Origin: an uncultured Candidatus Poseidoniales archaeon
Lineage (GTDB): Archaea > Thermoplasmatota > Poseidoniia > Poseidoniales > Thalassarchaeaceae
Length of the DNA: 64,000 bases
NCBI GenBank assembly: GCA_905182515.1
Contig: CAJJBW010000006.1
Coordinates: 1-64,000, forward strand
Direction of reading: 5' to 3'
Shown here: positions 36,719-47,820 of the stretch, piece by piece
Layout: each line of letters begins with the position of its first letter
How positions within the stretch are numbered: position 1 is the first letter of the stretch
Notes under the pieces: model-generated
Seen by the model: the letters and a program-made list of their open reading frames with translations, nothing else
Databases searched by the model: none
Told to the model about the DNA's origin: nothing
Program-made: the position numbers and the translations under genes

Positions 36719-38921
36719 CTAAAGATCCAGTATTAATATCACCATCTAGTGTCAATAATTTAACATTTCCATCTCCATCGTCGGCTGCTAATAACATACC
36801 TTCTGACATAATTCCCCGTAACTTTCTAGGTTTAAGATTGGCTACGTATACGACATCCATTCCTTCTAAAATCTCTTTATCATAAATTCCCTTCAATCCA
36901 GCACAGATTGTTCTGGTGCTACCTGGGGAATCTTCTATTGTAACAACCCATAATTTATCTGCATTAGGGTGTTCCTCAACTTTGAGAATTTTTCCAGTTC
37001 TCATCTCTACTTTCATAAAATCTTCAAAATCGATATAGTCACTCTCCTCATTTAATGCATCCATACTTCCCTCTTCATCTTTGTCATTAAAATCATTGGC
37101 TATGTTAGTTTCAATTTTTAATATCTCATCAATATCTAATTTTTTAAATAATGGAATAGGATGTTGAGGATTCCAAGTTAAATGTTCATTATATGAAAAC
37201 GCATCATCCCAAAGTAAATGATCAATAAGTCTCTGTTCTCCAATCATTTTCCATAATCTATCAGATTGAAATGGGATAAATGGCCGAGTGACTATTGCTA
37301 ATCCCTTCATAATATTCCATGCCAAAGCTAATCCTGTCAATGATTTTACTCTATCTTCATGGTTAGATTCTGATAAGTGTTTCCATGGTGCACTATTTTG
37401 TAAAAGAATGTTGCCTTTTTGAGAAATAGTCATTAGATATCTAAGTGCTTCTTTAAACCGTTGTTTCTCCAGAGATTGTGTGGCTTGAGATAATAAATCA
37501 TTTATATCATTTATTAAATCAGAAAAATCTTCAAAATTATTGAATTTATTAAGTGGATTAGTTATTCCATCATTTTCTATCCTATGAGTTAATGTTAGAA
37601 CCCTATTTACAAAATTTCCATAATTTCCTATTAATTCGTTATTTACCCTATCAACAAATTCCTCCCATCTAAAGTCAGTATCATGACTTTCTGGCATGTT
37701 AATTGAAAGATAATATCTTAATGCGTCTGGGTCATATTTCTCCAAAAAATTGGGTAGCCATACAGCATGTTTTCGGCTTTTACTAAACTGACCACCTTGT
37801 AACATTAAATATTGATTTGATGCTACATTTGTTTCTAGGCGTAAATCTCCAACATTAGCTTTGTTAGATATCGTTTTACCACTTTTTGCAGCATTAATTC
37901 CCATTATAAGTGCTGGCCAAATTATTGTGTGGAATGGAATATTATCTTTCCCCATAAAATAAATATGTTTATAATCATCATCAGAATCGTTATGTTCGAG
38001 CCATAATTTCCAAGCATCTTCTCCTAAGGGGTGATTATTAGGTTTAGCATATCTTTCCGCCCATATCATAGGACATGTATAGTAACCTTGGACAGCCTCA
38101 AACCAAACATAAATACTCTTTGTAGCCCATTTATTCTCATCAAGAGGCAGGTCAATTCCCCAATTAATATCCCTAGTAACGGCTCTTGGCCTTAGACCCA
38201 TATTTATCCAATTTTTTGACATTGAACGCACAATAGGTTTCCATATATTTTGCCTAAGTAAAATATGATTTTCTAATGATTTTTGAAATAGATCTAATCT
38301 AAAAAACAAATGATCAGTATCTCTGATTTCAATTTTTAAACTAGGGTTAATTTTTGAATGAGGATTTAATAATTCATTACTTTCAAATGTTGACCCACAA
38401 CTATCACATTGGTCGCCTCTAGCTCCATCTTCATTACATATTGGGCATTGTCCTTCAACATATCTATCCGGTAGAAATTTTACAGTTCCATCTTCATTTA
38501 TAGAACAATATTGCTGCATTGTTTCTTCTGATAGATAACCTGCATCAAATAGTAAGGTAAAAGTTTCTTTAACAATTTCCTTATGGCGGTTATCAGATGT
38601 CCTATTGTAAAGAGTGCCCCCATATTCTATACCTCTGGAATCTACATTATTCCCCCATGAGCATCCTAAATCGACTAATGCCTTAAAATTAATATCATGG
38701 TATCTGTCAACTACTTCTTGAGGAGTTATTCCTTCTTCTTCGGCTGTTACGGTAATTGGAGTACCGTGTTCATCGGAACCACTACACATCAATACGCTTC
38801 TACCGCGTGCTCTTTCATACTTGTATTGAATATCAGCTGGTAAACAATTTCCTGCTACATGACCTAAGTGTAATGGTCCATTAGCATATGGCCAAGCCAT
38901 GAAAATTGATACATTATTCAC
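36711..38921 (-). CDS. metG: Methionyl-tRNA synthetase with C-terminal tRNA-binding domain
   Basis: Class I synthetase: HIGH motif in 'AWPYANGPLHLGHVAGNCLP', 'CSGSDEHGTPITVTAEEEG', zinc knuckles 'CPICNEDGARGDQCDSCG', and the KMSKS equivalent 'GGQFSKSRKHAVW'. The last 110 residues are an EMAP/Trbp111-type OB domain: 'KVEMRTGKILKVEEHPNADK' and 'LKPRKLRGIMSEGMLLA'. The start is GTG with a strong AGGAGGGG site upstream. It charges both initiator and elongator tRNA-Met. Confidence 0.95.
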   Translation of the reverse strand: MNNVSIFMAWPYANGPLHLGHVAGNCLPADIQYKYERARGRSVLMCSGSDEHGTPITVTAEEEGITPQEVVDRYHDINFKALVDLGCSWGNNVDSRGIEYGGTLYNRTSDNRHKEIVKETFTLLFDAGYLSEETMQQYCSINEDGTVKFLPDRYVEGQCPICNEDGARGDQCDSCGSTFESNELLNPHSKINPSLKIEIRDTDHLFFRLDLFQKSLENHILLRQNIWKPIVRSMSKNWINMGLRPRAVTRDINWGIDLPLDENKWATKSIYVWFEAVQGYYTCPMIWAERYAKPNNHPLGEDAWKLWLEHNDSDDDYKHIYFMGKDNIPFHTIIWPALIMGINAAKSGKTISNKANVGDLRLETNVASNQYLMLQGGQFSKSRKHAVWLPNFLEKYDPDALRYYLSINMPESHDTDFRWEEFVDRVNNELIGNYGNFVNRVLTLTHRIENDGITNPLNKFNNFEDFSDLINDINDLLSQATQSLEKQRFKEALRYLMTISQKGNILLQNSAPWKHLSESNHEDRVKSLTGLALAWNIMKGLAIVTRPFIPFQSDRLWKMIGEQRLIDHLLWDDAFSYNEHLTWNPQHPIPLFKKLDIDEILKIETNIANDFNDKDEEGSMDALNEESDYIDFEDFMKVEMRTGKILKVEEHPNADKLWVVTIEDSPGSTRTICAGLKGIYDKEILEGMDVVYVANLKPRKLRGIMSEGMLLAADDGDGNVKLLTLDGDINTGSLVR

Positions 38922-39061
38922 TTATGCCCCTCCTAACCATTAAGGTCCGCTCAAGTTAGATATTTATGTCATGTTCGGTTCGGTTGGGTTGGAGTCCACT
39001 TCGTGTCGTACAGAAATATTAATTTCTTGATAGTAAGTAAGGCCCTCTAGAGGCAATTAAA

Positions 39062-40123
39062 TTGGCAGATTACACGTTAATAATATTATATTCTTGTTTG
39101 GCATTAGGTGCATCTTTTTTATGTAGCATATTAGAAGCAGTTTTACTATCAACAAGTCATAGTCATATCATAGGTATAAAGGATTCTCATCCTAAAGTAA
39201 GTAAGAAATGGTCAGAATTCAAGGAAGATCCTGAAAGGCCCCTGACTGCAATATTGACACTCAATACCATTGCCCATACAGTAGGTGCATTGGGAGTTGG
39301 TTCAGAAGTAGAGAAAATTGCTACAGGGCAATATGTAGTTGGTGCTGCAGCGGCAATTCTTACACTAGCTATATTATTATTAAGCGAAATCTTACCAAAA
39401 ACTATTGGAGCGTTATACTGGAGAAAATTAACAGTTCCATCTTACAACGCAATCAATGTATTAATGGTAATGTTATGGTTTATTATAAAGCCGATTGAAT
39501 ATATTAGAAATCTTTTGCCAGATGTACAATCAGAAACTGTAACAAGAACAGAATTGTCAGTAATGGCAGATATAGCAGAAGAATCAGATGTCATAGAAGA
39601 AGATGAAGAAACTGTTATTCAAAATTTACTAAAATTAAGGGAGATGGAAGTTAGTACAGTTATGACTCCGAGAGTGGTCGTGAATACTGTATCATATGAT
39701 GAAACCATTTCAGAAGTATTAGAAAGAATGCCTATTATGGTTAATGGTAGAATGCCTGTTACAGGAGATAGTATTGATGATGTGAAAGGTTTCGTTTTAA
39801 GAAATGAAATTTTAAGAAGGGCGGCTAATGATGAACATGATATCAAGATGAAAGATATATCCAGAGATATTAAGTCTTGTACTTTAGATGAGTCTGTAGA
39901 CAAAGCCTTAGATATATTATTAGAGAATAAAGTTCAGATACTAATCGTAAAAGATGAATTTGGAGGAACCTCAGGGGTCTTAACTATAGAGGACATAATT
40001 GAAACTCTCTTAGGCGTAGAAATAGTAGATGAGTCAGATCAAGACGCAATAAGCGTAGGAGATCATCATGAAGATATGAGAGAATTAGCAAAAATTAGAT
40101 TTGATAATGAGTCAGAAGAATAA
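39062..40123 (+). CDS. DUF21/CBS-domain membrane protein (CNNM/CorC family)
   Basis: The N-terminal DUF21 domain has three to four helices (residues 5-27, 62-80, 90-115, 130-147) with 'LLLSEILPKTIGALYWRKLT'. A pair of CBS domains follows ('VSTVMTPRVVVNTVSYDETI' and 'VQILIVKDEFGGTSGVLTIE', with 'DIIETLLGVEIVDESDQ'). Family members are linked to magnesium or sodium transport and the CBS pair may sense adenine nucleotides. The C-terminal CorC domain is missing. The start is TTG. Confidence 0.85.
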   Translation: MADYTLIILYSCLALGASFLCSILEAVLLSTSHSHIIGIKDSHPKVSKKWSEFKEDPERPLTAILTLNTIAHTVGALGVGSEVEKIATGQYVVGAAAAILTLAILLLSEILPKTIGALYWRKLTVPSYNAINVLMVMLWFIIKPIEYIRNLLPDVQSETVTRTELSVMADIAEESDVIEEDEETVIQNLLKLREMEVSTVMTPRVVVNTVSYDETISEVLERMPIMVNGRMPVTGDSIDDVKGFVLRNEILRRAANDEHDIKMKDISRDIKSCTLDESVDKALDILLENKVQILIVKDEFGGTSGVLTIEDIIETLLGVEIVDESDQDAISVGDHHEDMRELAKIRFDNESEE

Positions 40124-40177
40124 TTTGAGTTGAAAATTTAAACACCCTATAATATACTACAATGCTGTATTATCAAC

Positions 40178-40411
40178 ATGGAGCGAGCATGCAATATAGA
40201 TGCAAGAGGTAAACTTGTTAGATTTATTGGAGGATTATGTTCATTCTTCATTGGAACAATTCTAACAATTTTAATTGTATTGGAGCAAATAGATATTAAC
40301 ATCTTTCTATTGCCAGTTGTACTATGCTTAGGGTTAGGTATTTTAGCCATATGGGAAGCCAAATCTGGTTGGTGCATAGTTAGAGGAATGGGATTCAAAA
40401 CACCAATATGA
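40178..40411 (+). CDS. DUF2892-like small membrane protein
   Basis: A 77-residue protein with 'CNIDARGKLVRFIGGLCSFF' leading into two transmembrane helices and ending 'WEAKSGWCIVRGMGFKTP'. The Asp-Arg-x-x-R-x-x-x-G start resembles DUF2892 (YgaP-type membrane domain) proteins. The cysteines near both ends could bind a metal or sulfur species. A TATA-like stretch precedes the gene. It lies just ahead of the DtxR-type operator. Confidence 0.6.
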   Translation: MERACNIDARGKLVRFIGGLCSFFIGTILTILIVLEQIDINIFLLPVVLCLGLGILAIWEAKSGWCIVRGMGFKTPI

Positions 40412-40422
40412 TTAAGATATAA

Positions 40423-40438
40423 TTTAGGCATGCCTAAA
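40423..40438. promoter_or_regulatory. Perfect palindrome, probable DtxR/MntR-family operator
   Basis: TTTAGGCA-TGCCTAAA is a perfect 16-base palindrome ending 30 bp before the regulator start. It closely resembles the TTAGGC-GCCTAA half-sites recognised by DtxR/IdeR/MntR proteins. A TATA-like sequence (TTTATATTA, 40440-40448) directly follows, so binding would mask the BRE/TATA region and repress the regulator-exporter operon in a metal-dependent way (inference). Confidence 0.8.
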
Positions 40439-40468
40439 CTTTATATTAGTCTCGTCTAAGGATTGTCC

Positions 40469-41116
40469 ATGCAGTCAATGGCCAGGGAAGATTATCTCAA
40501 GTCATTGTGGAAACTTGGCTCCAAAAATGTTGCAAATCAAGAACTTGCAAACCATCTAGGTGTCACTCCGGCTTCAGCCACAAATATGATTCAGAAATTA
40601 AGTAAAGAAGGATTGGTAGATTATATTCCCTATAAGGGAGCTTCTCTTACCGGAAAAGGTGTAAAAGAAGCATTATCAGTAGTTAGGAGACATAGATTAT
40701 TAGAATCTTTTTTATCTAAAACTTTAGGTTTGAGTAGGGAGGATTTACACGTAGAAGCAGAAAGATTGGAACATGCTCTTTCTAAAGAATTGGAGCACGA
40801 GATAGCAAAATATTTAGGAAATCCTATTCGAGACCCACATGGCCATCCAATACCCGGTCCCAATGGAGAAATATATACAAATGATGATTTATTATTATCA
40901 AAAAGTCCCATTAATGAGTCATTAATGATTAGACAAGTTCCAGATAGTAATTCTGAAATTTTAGCTTGGTTGGAATTTAATGGCATGGTTCCGGGTGCTC
41001 AAATTATTATTGTTTCTAAAAATCAGTTCGATGGAGGAATGGCAGCAAATATAAATAATAAAATAATTCATATTTCCACCACAGTTTCAAACTTAGTATA
41101 CGTTTCAATTGAGTGA
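40469..41116 (+). CDS. DtxR/MntR-family metal-dependent transcriptional regulator
   Basis: A winged-helix start 'MAREDYLKSLWKLGSKNVAN' with recognition helix 'VTPASATNMIQKLSKEGLVD', the metal-binding dimerisation domain 'VVRRHRLLESFLSKTLGLSR' with 'EAERLEHALSKELEHEI' and 'GNPIRDPHGHPIPGPNGE', and a C-terminal SH3/FeoA-like domain. These proteins bind Mn(II) or Fe(II) as co-factor. It is preceded by a perfect palindromic operator and overlaps the start of a heavy-metal exporter gene, so manganese homeostasis is the likely job. Confidence 0.92.
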   Translation: MQSMAREDYLKSLWKLGSKNVANQELANHLGVTPASATNMIQKLSKEGLVDYIPYKGASLTGKGVKEALSVVRRHRLLESFLSKTLGLSREDLHVEAERLEHALSKELEHEIAKYLGNPIRDPHGHPIPGPNGEIYTNDDLLLSKSPINESLMIRQVPDSNSEILAWLEFNGMVPGAQIIIVSKNQFDGGMAANINNKIIHISTTVSNLVYVSIE

Positions 41117-41121
41117 ATACA

Positions 41122-42249
41122 ATGTCCACCAATCTGAATTACTTAACACCCATTGTTGATGATTTAAAAAATCTATATCCAATGTTAAAAACTAGAATAA
41201 ATAGGCTGATTCCTCTAATTCTTTTATTACTAGCTATAATTTATCCTGGAAAATTAGGGGATATTACTAGAATATCAATTTATGATGCGTACACTCAAGT
41301 TTCGGTTTTTGTAGCATTAACTCTCTTGATATTTTTTGGATTAGAATATTTTTATAGAGTTGACGTAGGAAAATTCATGCACAAAGGCGGAATATGGCAA
41401 GTACCAACTGCAAGTTTCCTAGGTGCATTACCAGGTTGTGGAGGGGCAGTCGTAGCAATTACAGCCTTTGCAAGAGGGAATGTAACATTAGGATCAATGG
41501 TAGCTGCATTAATTGCGACAATGGGGGATGCAGCTTTTTTATTACTTGCAAAAGAGCCTATGACTTATCTCAAAGTTATATCAATATCAACAACTGCTGC
41601 TATAATATGTGGTTGGTTAGTAGATAAATTTCATCCTGGTGAATTATATATATCTGAAATAAATTTTATAGAATTGAAAGTTATAGGAAATTTAAGGAAA
41701 AGAGACATGATTTATATGACTTTAATTATACCAGGTTTAGGACTAGGGATTTTACAATTAATGCAAATAGAACCACCTGATTCTAACGTCATAATGGCAA
41801 CAGGAATATTGGGTGCTATATTATCTGTTACCGTATGGGCTTTATCTCCTGTTAATGCTGTAACTTCCCATACTGATCATCCGTTTAGCAGATCAACTGA
41901 AGAAACCTCATTTGTTACTGCATGGGTAATAGTAGCATATTTAGCATATGAGTATTCTAATTTATTCTTAGGCTTAAATTTAGAAAACATGATTGACATC
42001 GGTTGGATATATATACCTCTAATAGCCATCATAATAGGATTTATACCAGGGTGTGGGCCACAGATTTTAGTCACTACACTATACTTGAATGGGTTATTGC
42101 CATTTGCAGCATTAATTGGTAATGCGATCTCTAATGACGGAGATGCCCTATTTCCTGCTATAGCATTAACACCTAGGATGGCAATATTAGCAACATTATA
42201 CAGTGCTATACCTGCACTAATTATATCATATATTTTCTTATTGACATAA
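41122..42249 (+). CDS. Putative 10-TM manganese/heavy-metal exporter (ArsP_2 type)
   Basis: A polytopic protein of about ten helices with two matched signature segments, 'GALPGCGGAVVAITAFARGN' and 'GFIPGCGPQILVTTLYLNG', each followed by an Asp-containing 'GDAAFLLLA' / 'GDALFPAIA' helix. This inverted pair with PGCG and GD motifs fits the 'putative 10TM heavy-metal exporter' family, often called manganese transporter. The start is ATG 41122 or the overlapping GTG 41113. Co-expression with the DtxR regulator supports metal export. Confidence 0.78.
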   Translation: MSTNLNYLTPIVDDLKNLYPMLKTRINRLIPLILLLLAIIYPGKLGDITRISIYDAYTQVSVFVALTLLIFFGLEYFYRVDVGKFMHKGGIWQVPTASFLGALPGCGGAVVAITAFARGNVTLGSMVAALIATMGDAAFLLLAKEPMTYLKVISISTTAAIICGWLVDKFHPGELYISEINFIELKVIGNLRKRDMIYMTLIIPGLGLGILQLMQIEPPDSNVIMATGILGAILSVTVWALSPVNAVTSHTDHPFSRSTEETSFVTAWVIVAYLAYEYSNLFLGLNLENMIDIGWIYIPLIAIIIGFIPGCGPQILVTTLYLNGLLPFAALIGNAISNDGDALFPAIALTPRMAILATLYSAIPALIISYIFLLT

Positions 42250-42287
42250 TTGAATATATATTAATAAATTAATTCATCTTAAATTCA

Positions 42288-42524
42288 TTAATCTAAAGGG
42301 GGCTTGATTATAGAATATATAGCAAACACTGCCCATATTCCACCGAGTACTGCAAATGGCCATTCACCTGTAACATAGGCCCTGGTAGTCAATAGGCCTT
42401 CACCCAAGGCCATCAAGATTAAGTAAGACTTAGAACGACTGGAAATTAATCCTCTACTTTCTGATGAAAAGGCCATTAAAACCATAGCCATTCCTACATA
42501 AGCTCCAAACATTGTCAACTCCAT
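42288..42524 (-). CDS. CBU_0592-like small membrane protein
   Basis: A 78-residue protein with three short hydrophobic segments: 'FGAYVGMAMVLMAFS', 'SYLILMALGEGLLTTRAY', 'WPFAVLGGIWAVFAIYSII'. The layout 'G..LVL.AF....G..SS.S..YL.LM.LG' resembles the CBU_0592 family of small membrane proteins found next to diverse genes; its role is unknown. It is convergent with the metal exporter. No gene is seen in the 286 AT-rich bases that follow. Confidence 0.6.
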   Translation of the reverse strand: MELTMFGAYVGMAMVLMAFSSESRGLISSRSKSYLILMALGEGLLTTRAYVTGEWPFAVLGGIWAVFAIYSIIKPPLD

Positions 42525-42810
42525 ATGGCATTGGTATATTGTTGAGCATATAGATACTCTCCAGATAAATTATAATCAAGAATTAGTATTATATATTGTA
42601 GGATATTTAATTTGACATAATATGATTAAGGAGAGTAGTAGCGTATTCATTAATATTAAAATATACATCCTAAATATGGTCAATTTTCAGGCTAATTTAA
42701 AGAATATGTATATAGATTATTAATTTCTTAATATCTACATCTGACAATGGATTAGTGTATACTTTATTAATATTTATACTGTCAGTTATAGTATTTGAAA
42801 ATGTTGAATT

Positions 42811-43476
42811 TTAATTGAATGCATTGGGTTTGAATACCCACTGATCTTGATCTTCTTTGACATCTGAATAATAATTTTTAACTTCTGGAATGTTGGAAAA
42901 TCGAGTATGGAATTTTATTAAATCTGGGTATTTAGTAATCGTATTACTATCAAGGCCGTCAAATTGTCCTGAAAATAACATAAATGTCTCTGTGAAAGCT
43001 TTTATGTCTACAATTGACATTGATGGCGTATTTGCAATCCAGCCTTCTCCAGACTCTCGACACATTGAAGATAATGCTGTCATTGCTATATCCATTGGTT
43101 CTCCCAGTTCGAATAATTTTTTCCTAGCAGCTATTTTGTCATCAAGGTCTTCTATAGAAAATGTTGGTGTAAAACACCCCCACCATCCCTTCATTACATC
43201 TAGAATTTCATCTACCTTAGCCCTTTGGAATAAATCTTCAGGTTCCATGCCGGCTAATGTTCCTGTATACCTCAATATCGCAGAAGATTCGGCAATAATG
43301 CCCTGAGGAGTTTTAATAATGGGTAATAGATTCCAAGGTAAGTCTCCATTTTCTTTTAATAGCATATATTCATCCCAGGTTACTGTAGTATTTTTCCAAG
43401 ATATTCCAGAAAATTCTAGACAAAGTCGTGAAGATTCGGCTAAACCAGGGGATGAAAAATATATTATCTCGTGCAT
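42811..43476 (-). CDS. Glutathione S-transferase family protein
   Basis: The N-terminal thioredoxin-like half reads 'EIIYFSSPGLAESSRLCLEF', with 'LLPIIKTPQGIIAESSAILR' (cis-Pro and the glutathione-binding Glu-Ser-Ser). A helical C-terminal domain follows. Its length of 221 is typical of eukaryote-like alpha/mu/sigma-type GSTs, with 'PIIKTPQG.I.ESSAILRY' as in those families. GSTs are unusual in archaea, which mostly lack glutathione. Together with the hydroquinone reductase at 57.8 kb and KatG next door it may form part of a redox defence set. Confidence 0.85.
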   Translation of the reverse strand: MHEIIYFSSPGLAESSRLCLEFSGISWKNTTVTWDEYMLLKENGDLPWNLLPIIKTPQGIIAESSAILRYTGTLAGMEPEDLFQRAKVDEILDVMKGWWGCFTPTFSIEDLDDKIAARKKLFELGEPMDIAMTALSSMCRESGEGWIANTPSMSIVDIKAFTETFMLFSGQFDGLDSNTITKYPDLIKFHTRFSNIPEVKNYYSDVKEDQDQWVFKPNAFN

Positions 43477-43575
43477 ATTATCAACGGGTATCCAAAATGA
43501 TTTGAACTCTCCTATTCTATAGATTGTTCAAATAATGCAAATATATGATAAATTAGTTTTACGGCATATTAGGAT

Positions 43576-45765
<2,190 letters not shown>

Positions 45766-45872
45766 TTAAGTATATTATCATTATATATGATAATAACACC
45801 ACAAATATTTCAAGTTTAGTTTACGAATTAATAGAATTAGTATCAAATACATTAATTATAGAAATAGGCATA

Positions 45873-47600
45873 TTATGTATTATACCTGCCAAAATTCTCT
45901 AACCTCGTTCTAAATTCAAATATTGATTGAATCCTTTTACTCGGAGCGTCAGGGATAACGGCCATATTGATAAGATCAGCTAACCAAATAGGCTGCCCGT
46001 TTCCTTGAATTTTTTCTATCCTATAATCTTCAGAAAATATTCCTGCTCTTTCATTAGACAACATGTGCCATAATAATTGACCTAAACTGTATACATCCGT
46101 GGAAGAACCTGTATTACCTCTTTCTCTTTCAGGAGGAGCCCATCCTGCAGTGTGCATCCCCCCCGAAGTAGACAATCCTGCACCGGCGTCTACACCTTTT
46201 GCCAATCCGAAGTCGATTAATACTGCTCCTTTTTTTGGATCCAACATAATATTATGAGGTTTTATGTCCCTATGATATACTGGTGGATTCAAATCTGCCA
46301 TGTATTCTAATGCTTCACAACATTCTGTAATTACCTTAATTATCTCCCCTAGAGGTTGTTTGATTTTTCTCCTAATGAATATTTTCATTTCTTTGTCTAG
46401 ACTATCGCCATCAATTTTTTCCATAATTAAAACTTGAACAGTTTGACCACTTCTATTCTTAATTGTTCCAGAATTTATATGTTTAGGAATACGAGGATTA
46501 TCAAGTTTTACAAGCATATCTATTTCATTCACTAGTGCTTTATTGGCTTCTTTGGCTGTCAAGTGTTTAGTTGAAGCCTCCTTCCATATCACTTCATCAC
46601 CTGAATCTTTATCTAAAGCTGTATAGATTTCAGCCATTCCTCCATCAGATTGAAGGTGATGTAATTTATGATATTTATTTGGATCTATGTGTCCATCTTT
46701 GGTTTTGGAATCTGATCCTGAACTATAATTCAATATTCCATCATCTGCTAAATCAGCTTCTATATCTTCAATTGTTCTGCCTAAAGCCTTAGCAATTTGA
46801 GCATACTTAATACTATTAAAATCTGAATTGGTGTTGACATTGGTGGACTCTTTGTCTACCTTACGCAATATATTTGATTCTCTGACAAATTTTCCTAATT
46901 TTAGCCTAGTACTGTCCCCCCTGGAAGTATTATCTTCCAAATTAGAGGATTGTATTATTTCCATTTTACCAAATTCCGAACCGCTCCGCCATTGACCTGA
47001 CTTTTTATTACCATCCGAAGACTTGTAGGTTCCATAACCATGTCTTTTGGATACTTTGAAAAGTCCTTCATAACGAGCTCCATCTGCAAAAGTTTGGATC
47101 CCTTTGCCATGATATTTACCATATTTCCATTCTCCCTCGTACCACCCGCCATCAACAAATGAGTATGTTCCTGTACCATCTGCCACGCCGTCTTTCCAAT
47201 TTCCTTCATATTTTCCACCATCAGGAAATGTGCGACTCCCTTGACCATGGAATTTATCAGCTTTCCATTGACCATCATATTCGGCTCCATCAGGAAATTT
47301 GTATATTCCTTGACCTTGTTTTTTCCCATCTATGAAATTACCTTCATATCGTCCATTATCAGAGAAATTACGTATCCCTTGGCCATTGAATTTACCTTCT
47401 TTGAATTCTCCTTCATAGCGAGAATTATCTGCGAAAGTGTGAATTCCTTGTCCATGGTATTTACCATTTTTCCATTCTCCTATGTATTTTGTTTCATTTG
47501 GAAATTTATATATGCCTTGACCATATTTTTCATCATTAATAATTTCACCCTCATATCGAGATCCATCGGGATAATTAATTTCATGGTAACCATCCTCCAT
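45873..47600 (-). CDS. MORN-repeat Ser/Thr protein kinase
   Basis: Residues about 1-225 hold nine MORN repeats ('GSRYEGEIINDEKYGQGIYK', 'TKYIGEWKNGKYHGQGIHTF' and so on). A linker follows, then a Hanks-type kinase (about 310-575): Gly loop 'LQSDGGMAEIYTAL', Lys in 'VIWKEAS', catalytic 'YHRDIKPHNIML', DFG in 'VLIDFGLAKG', 'AGWAPPER' and 'TDVYSLGQLLWHML'. All catalytic residues are present, so it is probably active. MORN repeats bind membranes or proteins in eukaryotes. No membrane helix or signal is seen. ATG 47600 avoids a weak TTG-led extension. Confidence 0.9.
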   Translation of the reverse strand: MEDGYHEINYPDGSRYEGEIINDEKYGQGIYKFPNETKYIGEWKNGKYHGQGIHTFADNSRYEGEFKEGKFNGQGIRNFSDNGRYEGNFIDGKKQGQGIYKFPDGAEYDGQWKADKFHGQGSRTFPDGGKYEGNWKDGVADGTGTYSFVDGGWYEGEWKYGKYHGKGIQTFADGARYEGLFKVSKRHGYGTYKSSDGNKKSGQWRSGSEFGKMEIIQSSNLEDNTSRGDSTRLKLGKFVRESNILRKVDKESTNVNTNSDFNSIKYAQIAKALGRTIEDIEADLADDGILNYSSGSDSKTKDGHIDPNKYHKLHHLQSDGGMAEIYTALDKDSGDEVIWKEASTKHLTAKEANKALVNEIDMLVKLDNPRIPKHINSGTIKNRSGQTVQVLIMEKIDGDSLDKEMKIFIRRKIKQPLGEIIKVITECCEALEYMADLNPPVYHRDIKPHNIMLDPKKGAVLIDFGLAKGVDAGAGLSTSGGMHTAGWAPPERERGNTGSSTDVYSLGQLLWHMLSNERAGIFSEDYRIEKIQGNGQPIWLADLINMAVIPDAPSKRIQSIFEFRTRLENFGRYNT

Positions 47601-47820
47601 AATACTTAAACTGCAATATATACTACTCATAAATATATCTTATATTTGGAACTAAAAAATAGAGAACCTTTATTTTATAATATTAAATAAGACATAAGAA
47701 GAGATGTACTGGTCATTGATATTAAAAGAAATAATATCTAAATTAGGTAAATTTAACTTAGTAAGGTAGTCTTCTTCTCTCCGTAAAAGTCTAAATGCGT
47801 ATCTTTATAGCAATGGGGGG

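Noticed and set aside
43484-43530. TGATTTGAACTCTCC resembling the T-arm of a minus-strand tRNA
   Set aside because: No acceptor, anticodon or T stem can be formed around it.
46955-47329. Second minus-strand frame inside the MORN region
   Set aside because: The repetitive Lys/Met/Val-rich sequence is a frame shadow generated by the repeated MORN codons.
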